The notes under the pieces were generated by a model. It was not told the origin of the DNA and ran no database searches. It saw only the letters and a list, made by a program, of their open reading frames with translations. From the NCBI GenBank assembly GCA_903772945.1, contig CAICTM010000250.1, forward strand, positions 1 through 64,000: DNA of 64,000 bases, written 5' to 3'. The position numbers were made by a program, and so were the translations under genes. Positions 11,059 to 21,610 of this stretch are shown here, one piece after another. This stretch comes from Seminavis robusta. Lineage: Eukaryota; Bacillariophyta; Bacillariophyceae; Naviculales; Naviculaceae. Every line of letters begins with the position of its first letter. Within the stretch, counting starts at the first letter, position 1.

Positions 11059-12619
11059 GCTGCTCAATGTGGGCCATGCCACGCACATGGGCATGTTTGT
11101 CAATCTTCGATTGATGATCCAACACTTTGGGCTGGCGGAATGGCCCGTGGGAAACGGTCCCAACGAACAGCCTGGGCTCTTTCGCATGTTGAGCACTGCC
11201 ATTCCCAACAATAACAATCCACGAAACCAGCAGCCAATGATGGGAAAGAGGGTACAGCCCAGCTTGCAACATGACATTTTGAATCCTCTCATGTGGTGGG
11301 AAGCTTTTTGGTTTTACTTGGCGTCCTACCAAGCGCCACAAGTCTCCCTGGAAGATTACCTCTTGTCATCTTCCTACTCGAACCAGTTTCTCAATATCTT
11401 GTACTGGGCCATGGCAACCTTTGAATTTGACAAGACCCAACAAGATGCCAAGCGATACACACTGGGAACGGCCCGGGCATTGCTCATTACCCAAGTCTTT
11501 TTCCAGTTTCTCTTGTGCGATGCCTTTCAGGGATCCTTGCCTCAAAAGATTGACAGCGGGTTGCAACAGGATTTGGCACTGCGGATCGAGCAGCAGCAGC
11601 ATGGCGCTCACAACAATGTACAAGAACTACAACAATGCTTTTACAACTTGACCACCAATGCTCCGTTGGCATCGTATTTTACCACGGACTACAATGCTCT
11701 GATGGAGCGATTGGCAAACGGCATTGGTAGTGTGCAGACCAATGCCACCGTGACGTGCATTGGCAAAAGAAAACGTGGTGGTCCCAATGACACCCTGACC
11801 ATCAAAATGACAAACAACAACGAGTTCTTGGAGGTGGATCATGTCGTTCTCACAACTCATCCAGCCATTGCCGCCAAGATGTTGAACCCTGCCGATTTTG
11901 ATCGGCATCATGCAGCTTTGCACGCCATGTCCATGCCACAAGCAACAGGGGCAGTGGGAGTACACATTATTCAAGCGCAACACTTGCCGTTTCGGTATCC
12001 ACCGCCCAAGGAACTAGAAACAGTTCCCTATTCTTCCTCCTCGCCACCTGGAATTCTAGGCATCTTTGACATCTCTCAGTTGACGAGAGATGCTGATACG
12101 GGAGAATCGGCAGCAGATGACTTGCCACCAGCCAGCGAAAACGATTGTGGCGGTTGGTTGTCCGTGGCCTACCCTGTATCAGCGCACAATACTAATACTA
12201 GTACGAAGAATGCCAACCCGCATGAAGAGTGGCTGGATTCCATTCCGTCGACGGATTCAAGAATCTATCCTTGGACCAAGGCAACTCCATCCTTTTTCCA
12301 GCTACAACAAGAGTTGAAACAATTGCAAGGAACACATGGGGTACACGTTATTGGACAAGCCTTTACGGGCGTCAACAAGGCCTCGGAACTCCAAGTGACC
12401 AATGCCTTGCGGCTTTGTCATGGTCATTTTGGAGTAACCGAACCGCCGTGGCGATACTCGTTTTTGTACCCCATGTTGCCCGACTGCAACGATGCCGATG
12501 CTTCGTACCAGGCCAAATCGTTGGTGGAAGCCGTGCAACTAGCATTCAAGAGTTTGGTGGGGTCCTTTCTCTTGACGGCGGCTGTTCAGAAACTAGGGAC
12601 CGAGTTCTTTGATGAATAA
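10685..12619 (+). CDS. FAD-dependent amine-oxidase-like oxidoreductase
   Basis: Intronless, 644 aa. A hydrophobic N-terminus (VLWIFGGTRISFVESF) followed by Ser/Arg-rich sequence suggests plastid or secretory targeting. Residues about 62-95 form a Rossmann FAD-binding fold: VAIVGGGISG, then LLESSDKLGGHIRTI. The middle resembles the NAD(P)-binding/amine oxidase family (COG2907-like) with a conserved strand DHVVLTTHPAIA. Residues about 107-124 are a pure Asn run encoded by AAC repeats, placed between the Rossmann beta-hairpin and the next conserved strand (LLNVGHATHMGMF), so it is probably a surface loop. The substrate cannot be read from sequence. Family members desaturate or oxidise lipids, carotenoids or amines. 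Confidence 0.7.
11004..11057. repeat. (AAC)n microsatellite inside a coding sequence
   Basis: About 18 AAC triplets in a row encode poly-Asn in the FAD protein. All codons are AAC with no AAT, which suggests recent replication slippage. Confidence 0.85.
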
Positions 12620-12684
12620 TGTCTGGTTTGGCAGAGATCAGCAGCTACCGTACTTCAAATTTGAGCACTTTGGCTAAGCATTTC

Positions 12685-13191
12685 AACCACGCGAACTGTC
12701 ATTAAAGGAGCTGAACAAGACTTCCACGAAGCAGGATCTTCCAGTTTGTCCATAAGCATCGTTCACATCGGCACGTTCCGCTAGTTGAAATTTGACCATT
12801 TGCTGGCCACCATTGGTGCAGGCATTCAAGTAATCTAAAGCCGACCAACCGTACCACGTTGACGGGATGTGACTTCAGTCTTTCCTTCGGCCAAGAATAA
12901 CTTTGCCATTTCAATCTCTTCATCACGGGCAGCTGGATGTATTGGATAGCATTTGGATGCACAAGTATTGCCGTTGGGGTCAGCTCCATTCTCAAGCAGT
13001 TTGCCAATGGGAAGATTCTTGTCATCCTTGCAACATAAGGGAGCAAGGAGAGGGGTTTTACGATCTCTGACAGCTTCCAGTTCACCCACGGGCCCAGCTA
13101 CGTGAACTTGGAAGTGAGTGCCTTGACTGCTTCTAGCTAGATCTCACTTGCCACTTTCATCCAGCAACTTTAAAAATTCATTGGCTGACAT
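12685..13191 (-). pseudogene. Ankyrin-repeat protein remnant
   Basis: Minus strand. A possible first exon (13191-13148) begins MSANEFLKLLDESG and meets a GTGAGA donor. The next frame contains ankyrin signatures: GKLLENGADPNG and AARDEEIEMAKLFLAEGK. Near 12855 the frame breaks by one base; the next phase continues WYGWSALDYLNA and FQLAERADVNDAYGQTG, the next ankyrin repeats, to a TGA near 12685. I could not find an acceptor that keeps the first exon in phase. It is either a frameshifted pseudogene or a small gene whose introns I misplaced. Confidence 0.45.
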
Positions 13192-13199
13192 CCCAGCTA

Positions 13200-13232
13200 T
13201 GCATAGTAGCTAGCTAGCTAGCTAGCTAGCTG
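13200..13232. repeat. (CTAG)n microsatellite
   Basis: An uninterrupted run of TAGC tetramers (about seven units) in the spacer before the histidine phosphatase. CTAG is self-complementary, so the tract can form a hairpin. Confidence 0.85.
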
Positions 13233-13551
13233 ACATTCCGATAATAATTGGACAAAGGGGGTGATCCTGTTTTTTCTGTGACAACATCATTGCTCTGGAA
13301 GGTCCGTCCCAAGCCAGCAAAGCAGGAGATCCAACCTGATTTCGGAAGCCGAGGAATGAACTTCGAAAGATACCAAAGGCCCTATACCGCTACCGATAAT
13401 AAGCAAGATGGACCCGTTGCAATGTACTAGTACGTGGCTGATGTTTGGATCCGCGTCAAAGCACCCCATCAACAGAGATAGATAGTGCCATCGTCAAGAT
13501 TCCAATCAGGAGTGTCAACCAAGTGGGTTCAACGCGCTGTTCCTGTCAAGC

Positions 13552-14298
13552 ATGGTCCGAAGCACTCGATATCTACTGAATTTGGCCTTTTCGCACATCG
13601 ATTGGTTGCCTACTACCTCGTCATCGTCGTCGGCATCCTTGAGATCACTGTGTGACCAAGCCAAGGTTTCCAAATTGGCATTTCTGCGGCATGGAAAGAC
13701 GGGACCAAAACCCGATGGTGGCATTGACTTTGATCGGTTCTTGACCGATCTCGGCCAGAATCAGGCGAAAGAAGCTGGATCATCCTTTGGACGACAACTC
13801 GCGCCTTTTTACTCGCAAGCATTGGTGTCTCCAGCACCGCGGACGGTTGAAACGGCAGAGCTATTTCTCGAGTCTGCCAATCAAAAATGTCACATTCAGA
13901 CCTCCCAAGTTTTGTACGATGGTACCATGCAACCAGAAGGATCTGTGCTCTTTCAAAAGATTGGCTATGCACCGTTGTCCGACTATGTTGATAGCGAAGA
14001 CCAAAATGACAGAGCAGTATCACGAAAGGTTCTTGGAGAATATTCCAGTGCAGCCATTGATGCCATTTCGGAAACGCTCAAAACAGGTGCTGGCCAACAA
14101 GAAGATTCTACCCTCTTGGTTGTCGGGCATGCCATTTATCTGCCAGCCGCGGCCTTGGGCGTAGCGTCGTTGGTCGATTGCCAACCGGAAGGCTTGGAAA
14201 CAATTCTTTCCTGCAACACTCAAGAGGCTGAGGGGTATCTGATAGATCTCGAATCCTCCCAGGCAACTTACTTGTCCCGGCCTTCTTCTCTCGTGTAA
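13552..14298 (+). CDS. Histidine phosphatase (SixA/phosphoglycerate-mutase-like)
   Basis: Single exon, 248 aa. The phosphatase signature is FLRHGKT (catalytic His at about residue 47), followed by LTDLGQNQAKEAG, SPAPRTVETAELF and the second catalytic His in LLVVGHAIYLP. This order and spacing fit the short SixA-like branch of the histidine phosphatase superfamily, which removes phosphate from phosphohistidine or small metabolites. The N-terminal 40 residues are Ser-rich and might be an organelle presequence, but there is no clear signal peptide. Typical family length is about 160 residues plus this extension. Confidence 0.78.
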   Translation: MVRSTRYLLNLAFSHIDWLPTTSSSSSASLRSLCDQAKVSKLAFLRHGKTGPKPDGGIDFDRFLTDLGQNQAKEAGSSFGRQLAPFYSQALVSPAPRTVETAELFLESANQKCHIQTSQVLYDGTMQPEGSVLFQKIGYAPLSDYVDSEDQNDRAVSRKVLGEYSSAAIDAISETLKTGAGQQEDSTLLVVGHAIYLPAAALGVASLVDCQPEGLETILSCNTQEAEGYLIDLESSQATYLSRPSSLV

Positions 14299-15237
14299 CT
14301 TTCGACGAACATTTAGACTAGGTATAGCTCCAGACAACAACGTCCCTGGTAGATGGTAAGGTTCCTCTACTAGCAGCAAACTACTAGCTAGCAAAAGTTG
14401 GCAGTAGTGCTGGAGAAGCAATCACCTGATCTGCAGTTTCTAGCTTTTTGTCTCTAAAATGGTCAGGGATTCATTCCCCTGTTGCTTGCCACTGATGAAG
14501 AACCTCTCCCACTTTGCTTGATCCTTCCTGAGTTTGGATCTCAAGCAACACTGCTTTCAGTCGGGAGGTAGGGGGCCATTTCTATTTAGCCATCATGTCT
14601 ACCGGTATGTCTTGGGGGTGGGCAAACGCTAGCTAGCTCTCCCTCCGCGATAACAGCTATGCAGCGATCAGCGATGAAACGCTCCATCTATCTTTAGCCA
14701 AGCAAGTTTCAGACTAGCTAGCTCAGGGATCCTCTCGGTTCTGTCCAAGGGTGTTTCCCATGCAAGCAACTGCTTCGGACAGCTAGATCTACATGTGCGC
14801 TAGTTGTCAAGGCAGCAACCAGCTACTCGAGTAGCTTTCTGCAAATGATTGCAAACGTCGTGGTTGGAGCGGCAGCTAGCTAGTACGCACATCCCACGAA
14901 ATGCTGTTTCTAGCTTCAGCACTAGCCAGCTAGTTCGTACTTAAAAAAAGGCACTCACATCAATCCTACTTTGCTTCCTCTCGCTCCTACTGTACGCTGA
15001 AAGCAAGAAGAAATAAGATCTAAAAGAAAGGGTACATTCGTGCTTAGCCGTAACAACATCTGAGTAATGTATATGTGTTTTAGTTAACCAAGCGATGTGA
15101 GTGGAGATTTAGACAGAAGCGCAAAACACAGATGTTTGGCTTTGTACACGTTGAGCACCAGCACCCGATGGCAAGTGGTTGCCGACTGGATGGAAACATG
15201 CACAAAACCGTTTTGTTTATAGGCTAAGTTCGTTTGT
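14299..15237. other. Intergenic, CTAG-rich
   Basis: Between the 3' ends of the phosphatase (+) and atpC (-). It contains many CTAGCTAG and AGCTAGCT clusters (14388, 14630, 14715, 14876, 14930) and no credible coding frame. Confidence 0.6.
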
Positions 15238-16621
15238 TTACTCCAGAGCCTGGGCACCGGCAACAATCTCCAAAATTTCTTGGGTGACAGCCGCTTGACG
15301 GGCACGATTGTACTGCAAACTCAAGTTCTTGGCGAGCTCTCCAGCGTTGTCACTAGCACTTTGCATGGACTGCATACGGGCGGCAAGTTCAGAGGCAACC
15401 GACTCCTGAAGAGTACGGAGGATTTGTCCGTTCAAGTACAGGGGAAGGATGGAGTTGACAATTTGAAGAGGGTCTTGCTCGAAGATCATGTCGTTGGGGA
15501 ACTCCTGGGGTTCAGCAACATCCAATTCAGTGCGCTCAACACCGAATTGTCCTTCTTCGGAGGTGAGTTGGAAGACCTCATCGCCCTTGGTGGTGATCTC
15601 ACTGGCAGAGAAAGGAACCAAAGTACGAACACTGGGTTCAGAGGCGATCAAGGAGACGAACTTGGTGTAAAGAAGTTCGATAGCATCACTCTCTCCGGAA
15701 AGGAAGGTGTTGAGGAGTTCTTCAGAGATTTCGAGGGCTTGCTTGGCGTTGGGGTTCTGTCCAGTCTCGAAAGTCCTGCGGATGGGGAACTTGCGACGTT
15801 CGAAGTAGGTGATTCCCTTCTTTCCGACAAGGACCAAATCGACTTCAACGCCTGATGCAGTGAGTTCATTGAAACGGTTCTCGGTCTTTTTGATCATGAA
15901 AGAGTTGTAACCACCGCACAGACCACGATCTCCTGTGATACAGCAAAGGGTGACCTTGTTGACCTCACGTTGTGTCAACAGAGGCAGATCCATGGCTTCT
16001 CCTCCCAAACGTTGGATCAAACCTCCGAAGACAGATTGAAGAGTCTCACTGAAGGGACGGGTGGCAAGGACAGCATCCTGGGCACGACGGACCTTAGCAG
16101 CAGCGACAAGCTTCATGGCCATGGTGATCTTTCGTGTGTTCTTCACAGTGGCGATACGATCACGGATAGCTAGCAGAGGAAGTATTAACCGAAAAGCAGG
16201 CAACAGATGGGTTAGACAAGGCAAAGGTTAATGTCAAGTACCACAGGGTAGCACCATCTAAGGACAGCCAAGCTACCCATCATCACCCATCACACACGTC
16301 ATCAACAAGAGATCCGAAGGAGGAGCAAGGTGTTCGTTGGCGGATTGAAGTTTTGTGGTAGAACCATCAGCTCATCTAACTCCCAGCTACCCACATCTGC
16401 TTCTCTTTTGATCTCTCTCCTGTGATGAGTGGTTTGTCGTGTGATGGCCTGATCCGGCTTTACTCACCATTGGCCTTTCCGTCCATCACAATGGTTGCTC
16501 GACGGTTGCGGTGGGCAGAACTGTCAGCAGCAACATTTTTCTGGAATCCTCCGACAGATGCGGATCGGGTGGTGAAGGCACTGGCAACAGCCAAAAGCGA
16601 CAAGAAGCAAGTAAGTCTCAT
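15238..16621 (-). CDS. atpC: Plastid ATP synthase gamma subunit
   Basis: Two exons: 16621-16468 and 16169-15238, intron of 298 bp (GTGAGT...GCTAG), product 361 aa. Exon 1 encodes a signal peptide ending in ASAFTT, the diatom plastid-targeting motif, followed by a basic transit-peptide-like stretch. Mature protein starts near KANAIRDRIATVKNTRKIT, the canonical CF1-gamma N-terminus, and ends ALQYNRARQ-like sequence plus EILEIVAGAQAL. The gamma subunit is the rotating shaft of the thylakoid ATP synthase. The region TTKGDEVFQLTSEEGQ is the cyanobacterial/plastid-specific insertion. It lacks the two-cysteine segment that makes the plant enzyme thiol-regulated. Confidence 0.93.
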
Positions 16622-17666
16622 GGTGCTATTATCTATCTATCTACCGGTGCCCTATGGTTTGGTTGTGGATACTGTGATATGATAGCAACAAAAATTTGCC
16701 GCTTGGATGGGTGGGTAGCAGTGCAGTGTGGAGTTCAACTTGGATGGGTAGAGCTACGCATACGTATGCGGCTCCCCACCGTATTGCATTCTGAGAGAAG
16801 ACTGAACTTTTCCCAAGTGCGTTAGCAAAATTTGTACGTAAGCGTACGGGTATGTACAGGGGTGCTGAAGTCCCTCGGGACTCAAATGTGGGGGAATGAT
16901 GGTGGCAAATGAAAAACGTACCCCGAAATCCATTGTGGCACAATGCCCGCCACCCATCCGACTCCCAGGTCCAGCTTGCCAAACGTTTGTAGCTGGCACC
17001 GGTAGCTCCTCTGCTGTCGTCATTGCCGTAGCCTTCATTTTAACTTTGATAACTTTGATTGGTTTCTTGTGTAGCTACGTGCTAGGTAGGTGGTTGTTTC
17101 CTCCTTCAGTTGTTTTCTTTGCTAGCTAGTTTCCGTCCTAAGGGATTAGAAGCATCCAGTACCTTTGCTGCCTGTGGTGGCGAACCGTTTAGTCTAATTG
17201 TGGCCTGAAAAACGCGAAGAAGAAGTTGAGCTTGGCTGATGGGCAAACGCAAAACGCCAAGGCCTCGTCGGGCTCTGCATGGACGGCGTTTGGGGCCTAT
17301 GCATACCTGTATCGAGAAAGCTATTGCTCGTTATTTCAACAGGGGCTGACCCAGAACACATCGCCAAGCGCCACCTACTGTACTGGTACTAGCTAGCTAG
17401 CTAGCTAGCTAGTACCAGGTAGTAGCCAGAAGCAAGCTAGTCAGTCCGGTTAGAACCGTGATTAAACTACTTTTTCATTGAGGACTGGACTAGGGACTGG
17501 ATGAGAAAGACGCAGGCAGTGACTCAGTGACACAACACAACAGTGTTCTTACCACAACATTGGTGTTGCCATAACTTCTCTGCCTGGGTCCATTGCGTTG
17601 CTATCGAGACGAATCGAATCTCTTACAAATAGGAAAACAAGGAAGACAACTGTACACATCGAGAAG
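16622..17666. promoter_or_regulatory. Divergent intergenic region between atpC and mini-ferredoxin A
   Basis: About 1.04 kb between two divergent starts. It should contain both promoters. The notable element is the 36-bp palindrome at 17383-17418. I see no gene; the short plus frames are extensions of the atpC leader on the wrong strand. Confidence 0.45.
17383..17418. repeat. 36-bp perfect CTAG palindrome
   Basis: The half-site CTGGTACTAGCTAGCTAG is followed directly by its exact reverse complement. It could extrude a cruciform. It lies about 250 bp upstream of mini-ferredoxin A. Confidence 0.85.
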
Positions 17667-18113
17667 ATGAGACAATTTTTGATTTTGTTGGCACTGGCCC
17701 TTTTCGCCGCTGGATCCAATGCGTTTTCTGGAAATGCGTTTGTGAGCAAGACACCCAAGAGTTCTTCGACATCACTCGAAATGACCAAGTTGGTCTATGG
17801 CTCTAAAGCAAAGGACTTCAAACCTGGAAGCAAACTGTCTGTTGCATGCGCTGCTCTTGGTGTCAAGCCCCGATACAACTGCAAGAAGTGAGAAATCTGT
17901 GTTGTCTATTTCTCTTTCGCTCTCGTTGTTCTCTTGTTTTCTCTGGCAATTAACTGACTCAATCATGTTTCTCTTGTTATTTAATATTTTAGTGGAGAAT
18001 GCAATTCCTGTGTTCTTAGCGTGGGAGGAAGTCGAATGAAGCCTTGCGTTGGCAAAGTTCCACCTGAACCAAAGCTCAAGTCACTTCAGCAGCAAGGATT
18101 GCAGATCCGCTAA
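17667..18113 (+). CDS. Mini [2Fe-2S] ferredoxin-like protein A
   Basis: Two exons: 17667-17887 and 17993-18113, intron 105 bp (GTGAGA...TTTTAG), 113 aa. Signal peptide LALFAAGSNAFSG includes a Phe after the cleavage site, so plastid import is likely. The mature part is only about 75 residues, beginning MTKLVYGSKAKDFKPGS. Its cysteines are spaced C-x4-C-x2-C-x11-C (CKNGECNSC, then PC), a [2Fe-2S] cluster pattern. The intron falls just after the first cysteine. Plant ferredoxins have 29 residues before the last cysteine, not 11. It is a tandem paralogue of the next gene. Electron partner unknown; FNR is encoded 3.4 kb away. Confidence 0.75.
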
Positions 18114-18733
18114 ATATCCCCTGGATCGAACCTACTGTACTCTGAAAACTCCTTGGTCTCCACAACTTGCTTCTGGCATCTTTGCAGGAAAGAGAAAAAA
18201 TTCTACACAATAATTAGCCCCTGGAACCTGGAATTAGCTACATAGGTATTTTGTAAATAAGCAAGCAAGCACAACAGTGGAATCAAACCACAGAAAATGA
18301 TTGAATCGAGCTATAGAAGCCTCTCGTCTGATGGCTACTTCTGCTAAAGGGGACTTCACGAGGATGAAGTAACATGTACGGTACCGGTACATGCAGAACA
18401 TTTGGTTAGTTTCGTTTCTGCCAACAGATCCACCCTTGAGAAAACAGCCATGACCCGGGAGGAGCTACTACTAGCTAGTAGTAGGTTAGTTCTTTGCAAC
18501 ATCGGTTATCTCTTTGATAACCGCTTGGATCTGCTTGTTGATGTAAAGTACAGTAATGACGTCAATCAATTTGGGAAAAAATGAAACTGACCTCACCACC
18601 ATGCTGTGACAACCAACAGAAGGTCAACCAGCAACCCACCGATGCCTTTAGCCAAACCTGTACCACCACTGCAGCACTGAAACAGTCCGCATCGACAATT
18701 TCACCCAGTATAACCCACTACTGCAGTAGCACC
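18114..18733. other. Spacer between the two mini-ferredoxin genes
   Basis: 3' UTR of gene A and promoter of gene B. It contains a near-palindrome around GTACGGTACCGGTAC (about 18376) and a CTAGCTAGTAG cluster (18470). No gene seen. Confidence 0.5.
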
Positions 18734-19187
18734 ATGAAGACCTTTGCTTTCTTGGCCCTTGCATTCCTCCTGGCCATTTGCGGCAATGCCAACGCCTTTG
18801 TTAGTCGATGTCCCTCTGTTGTCAAAGGCGACTCTGCTCTCAAGATGACAATCTTGACCTACGGCAACAAAAAGAAGGATTTCAAGCCGGGAACACCACT
18901 GAAGACGGCTTTACCTCAGCTTGGCGTCAAACCCGTGTACTCGTGCAGAAAGTAAGATCCACTTTCATTGCTGCATTCTCTACCTTACCGTGCTGCCAAT
19001 ATGGTTTCAACTGTGTTCTGTCTTTTTGTCTCATAAACTGTTTCTTGTTCTGCCATGCCGTAGGGGCGACTGTGCTACTTGCCAAGTGCTCATTGGTGGA
19101 CAATTCACCCGGGCATGCATTGGCAAGGTCCCTGCCGAGCCAAAGCTCAAGTCCCTGCAGGAAAACGGTCTTCCTGTGAGCGTGTAA
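18734..19187 (+). CDS. Mini [2Fe-2S] ferredoxin-like protein B
   Basis: Two exons: 18734-18951 and 19064-19187, intron 112 bp (GTAAGA...CCGTAG), 113 aa. Signal peptide AFLLAICGNANAFVSR carries the plastid Phe motif. The mature part starts MTILTYGNKKKDFKPG and has C-x4-C-x2-C-x11-C (CRKGDCATC, then AC). The end, GKVPAEPKLKSLQENG, is nearly the same as in gene A. Intron position and phase are identical in both genes, so they arose by tandem duplication. The plus frame extends upstream to 18581, but only the ATG at 18734 gives a clean signal peptide. Probably a plastid stromal electron carrier or assembly factor. Confidence 0.75.
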
Positions 19188-19603
19188 AGATGATGGGAAA
19201 GATCCTCCAGCAATGCTGCCGGGATGGTTGGATTCTATCAACACTTTCAAGATTGTACATACTAATCCATAACTAAGTCGCAACCTAGCCAGCTTGGTGC
19301 AAATGTTTGCACGAAGGATCATTGCTAGCTTCTTACCTTTTTGAAGTGGCGCGACAACAATCATAGTCCTGTAGCTCTGCGTGATCAGTCTGGGCCATGT
19401 TCCCCGACCTGGAGAACCAAAGTTTCGTTGCAGTCAAATTTATGTTGCTCTGTCTACGTAACTGGTTCCCTAATTTGCATCTTTAGTTTTATTTACATGC
19501 ATGGTCTAACTGGGTGGTACTCTGGTTGCGAGGCCTGAAATTGTCGTACACGTTGTTTTGTGTGTTGGTGCCGCTTTGAAAGGCGGGCTGTCTTCAAAAT
19601 TAT

Positions 19604-20745
19604 TTACACCACTGCAGAGGATGTCATGTTTTGGATCAATCCATGGACTGCTTCTCCTGTTTCCGAGTCCTTTTCCAACAGCACGTTGACAACCTCCCCC
19701 ACCACAATCGTACTGGGTGGCTTCACCTGATGCTCTTCTGCCACATCAGCAATCGTCATCAAGTTTCCGGTAACAGTTCGTTGATTGGGGCACCCAGCCC
19801 GTTCCACAATTGCCACGGGTGTTTCGGGTGGATAATTGGCCATGTTAATCAGTCTGCCGCACAGCTCCTTGAGTCGTCCCACCGCCATCAAAAAGACCAC
19901 AGTTTGTTGCTTATGATATTGAATCAAATCTGGAGAGGTTCCTTCTCGACCATAGCCTGTGCACATGACAACCTGCTGTGCAACTCCTCTATGAGTTACA
20001 GGGATGGAACCCAACAAGGGTGCCGAGAATGCCGACGAGACACCCTTCAATGTTTTGAATCAGGGTAGCAGCAAGTTTTTTGTGAGATATCAACAACAGA
20101 AGAGACCTTCATAGCTTTCTTCCTGTCCAAGTAAATACTCACCGGGATCACTTTGGATTCCACTCCAAAATCACGAAATACCAATACTTCTTCTCCTCCT
20201 CGTCCAAAGACAAATGGGTCGCCAATCTTCAATCGGATGACATGCTTGCCTTGCTTGAGTCCCTCGTGAACCCAGGAGAAAATCTCTTCCTGTGCGAATT
20301 CGGCACATCCGGGCAATTTTCGTGCCACTTTGATTTCTCCCGGAATCAAATCCAATATTTCTTGGGCCACCAATCGATCGGAAATGACCAGTGCATTGGG
20401 ATTTTGCGTCAATATCTTGTAAGCAGCCACAGTTAACAAATCCGGATCGCCCGGTCCAGCTCCCACCAAGGTCACTCGGCCGCCATTGGGTAATTGATCC
20501 GGAAGAGTACCACCATCATTGGGTCCCAGCGGTTCCAATGTCGAGTGATGTGCAATTCCCCATTCATTATTGGCGGAAAACACTTTCTTTTGCACATTGG
20601 CTTTGCCTCCAGTGGATAGCTCATTGTTGGTGGGATCTGTCGCGTAGAACAGCGTAGAAAAGTGTCTTCTGGATGAAATTGGCACAAAGGCCAAGGTCGA
20701 CCTGGATGCCAAGAGCACCGCCAACAACAACATGGACCGAATCAT
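19604..20745 (-). CDS. Plastid uroporphyrinogen-III C-methyltransferase (siroheme synthesis)
   Basis: Two exons: 20745-20143 and 20044-19604, intron 98 bp (GTGAGT...GAAG), 347 aa. The N-terminus has a signal peptide ending LAFVPISSRR, so it is plastid-targeted. The catalytic domain starts at RVTLVGAGPGDPDLLT and contains GDPFVFGRGGEE and AIVERAGCPNQRTV, the hallmarks of SUMT (CobA/CysG-type). It transfers two methyl groups from SAM to uroporphyrinogen III, making precorrin-2 on the way to siroheme. Siroheme is the cofactor of plastid nitrite and sulfite reductases, both of which take electrons from ferredoxin. There is no attached oxidase/chelatase domain. Confidence 0.88.
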
Positions 20746-21475
20746 GACGGGAGAAACTAGGTTGGTTGCAAAGAATTGAAAGAATGAATGAATCGCAGCG
20801 CAAGAAACTTTATGTGTGCCTCTACCGTTCCACCAATTTTAACCAGATTTGTTTAGCAAACAAGTCTAATCAGATAGATATCAGTAAATCTGCCGAAGGA
20901 ACCTGCTGAAGGAACTTTATTATTCGCAAGGAACAACAGATGTTTACTGCTGCCCACAAATAAATCTTCCTGACCAAAAAGGAGTGATGGGTCGGTTTTG
21001 TGGAGGCAGGAGGAGGGAAGAAGTTTGGTGCTTCCCTTCGTTTGGTTTGGGAAAGATCTAGATAACTTCGCTCATGTCGCGCCGTAGGTTTTCTACATGC
21101 GCATTTCTTGCGAACGCCACCGATGGCATTCGTGGTTGAAACACGCACCAGATGGGTTTTCGAAAATGCCGGCACAAATTTGAAGCTGACTTGCGACTTG
21201 CGAAGCCGCATCAAGCCATCGTAGCTACTGTAGGCTGCTGAGACAGAGGTAGCCGAAGAGGTAGACAGTAATGGTACCGGTAGCTTCTGACACCCACGAG
21301 TTGTACTTGAGTACAGAGGATCCGAACCAGCGAGAATGGTGACTTGGTTTACATTACTACATTTACTTGTTTTCAAGTGGATTTGAACAGACGAACGTGA
21401 GCTATTGATTTCATTCATTCCGGGTTAGCCGGACTTGGCATCTCGTGGCTCCAACATACAGGACATGCTGCATAT
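20746..21475. other. Intergenic between siroheme methyltransferase and FNR
   Basis: Both neighbours are on the minus strand, so it holds the FNR terminator side and the SUMT promoter. A 182-codon minus frame (20870-21418) lacks any domain, has odd composition and was not accepted. Confidence 0.5.
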
Positions 21476-21575
21476 TTAGTAGACTTCCACATGCCACTGC
21501 TTCTTGCCCTTGAGTCCTTTCAACCAAGCATCATAATCCAAGCCTTTCTTCTCTGCAACTCCCTTGAGCATGCCT

Positions 21576-21610
<35 letters not shown>

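Noticed and set aside
13207-13231. (CTAG)n run considered as CRISPR-like or regulatory array
   Set aside because: Simple microsatellite without spacers; the genome is eukaryotic.
20870-21418. Minus-strand open frame of 182 codons
   Set aside because: No domain, mixed composition and position in the FNR 3' flank; looks like chance.
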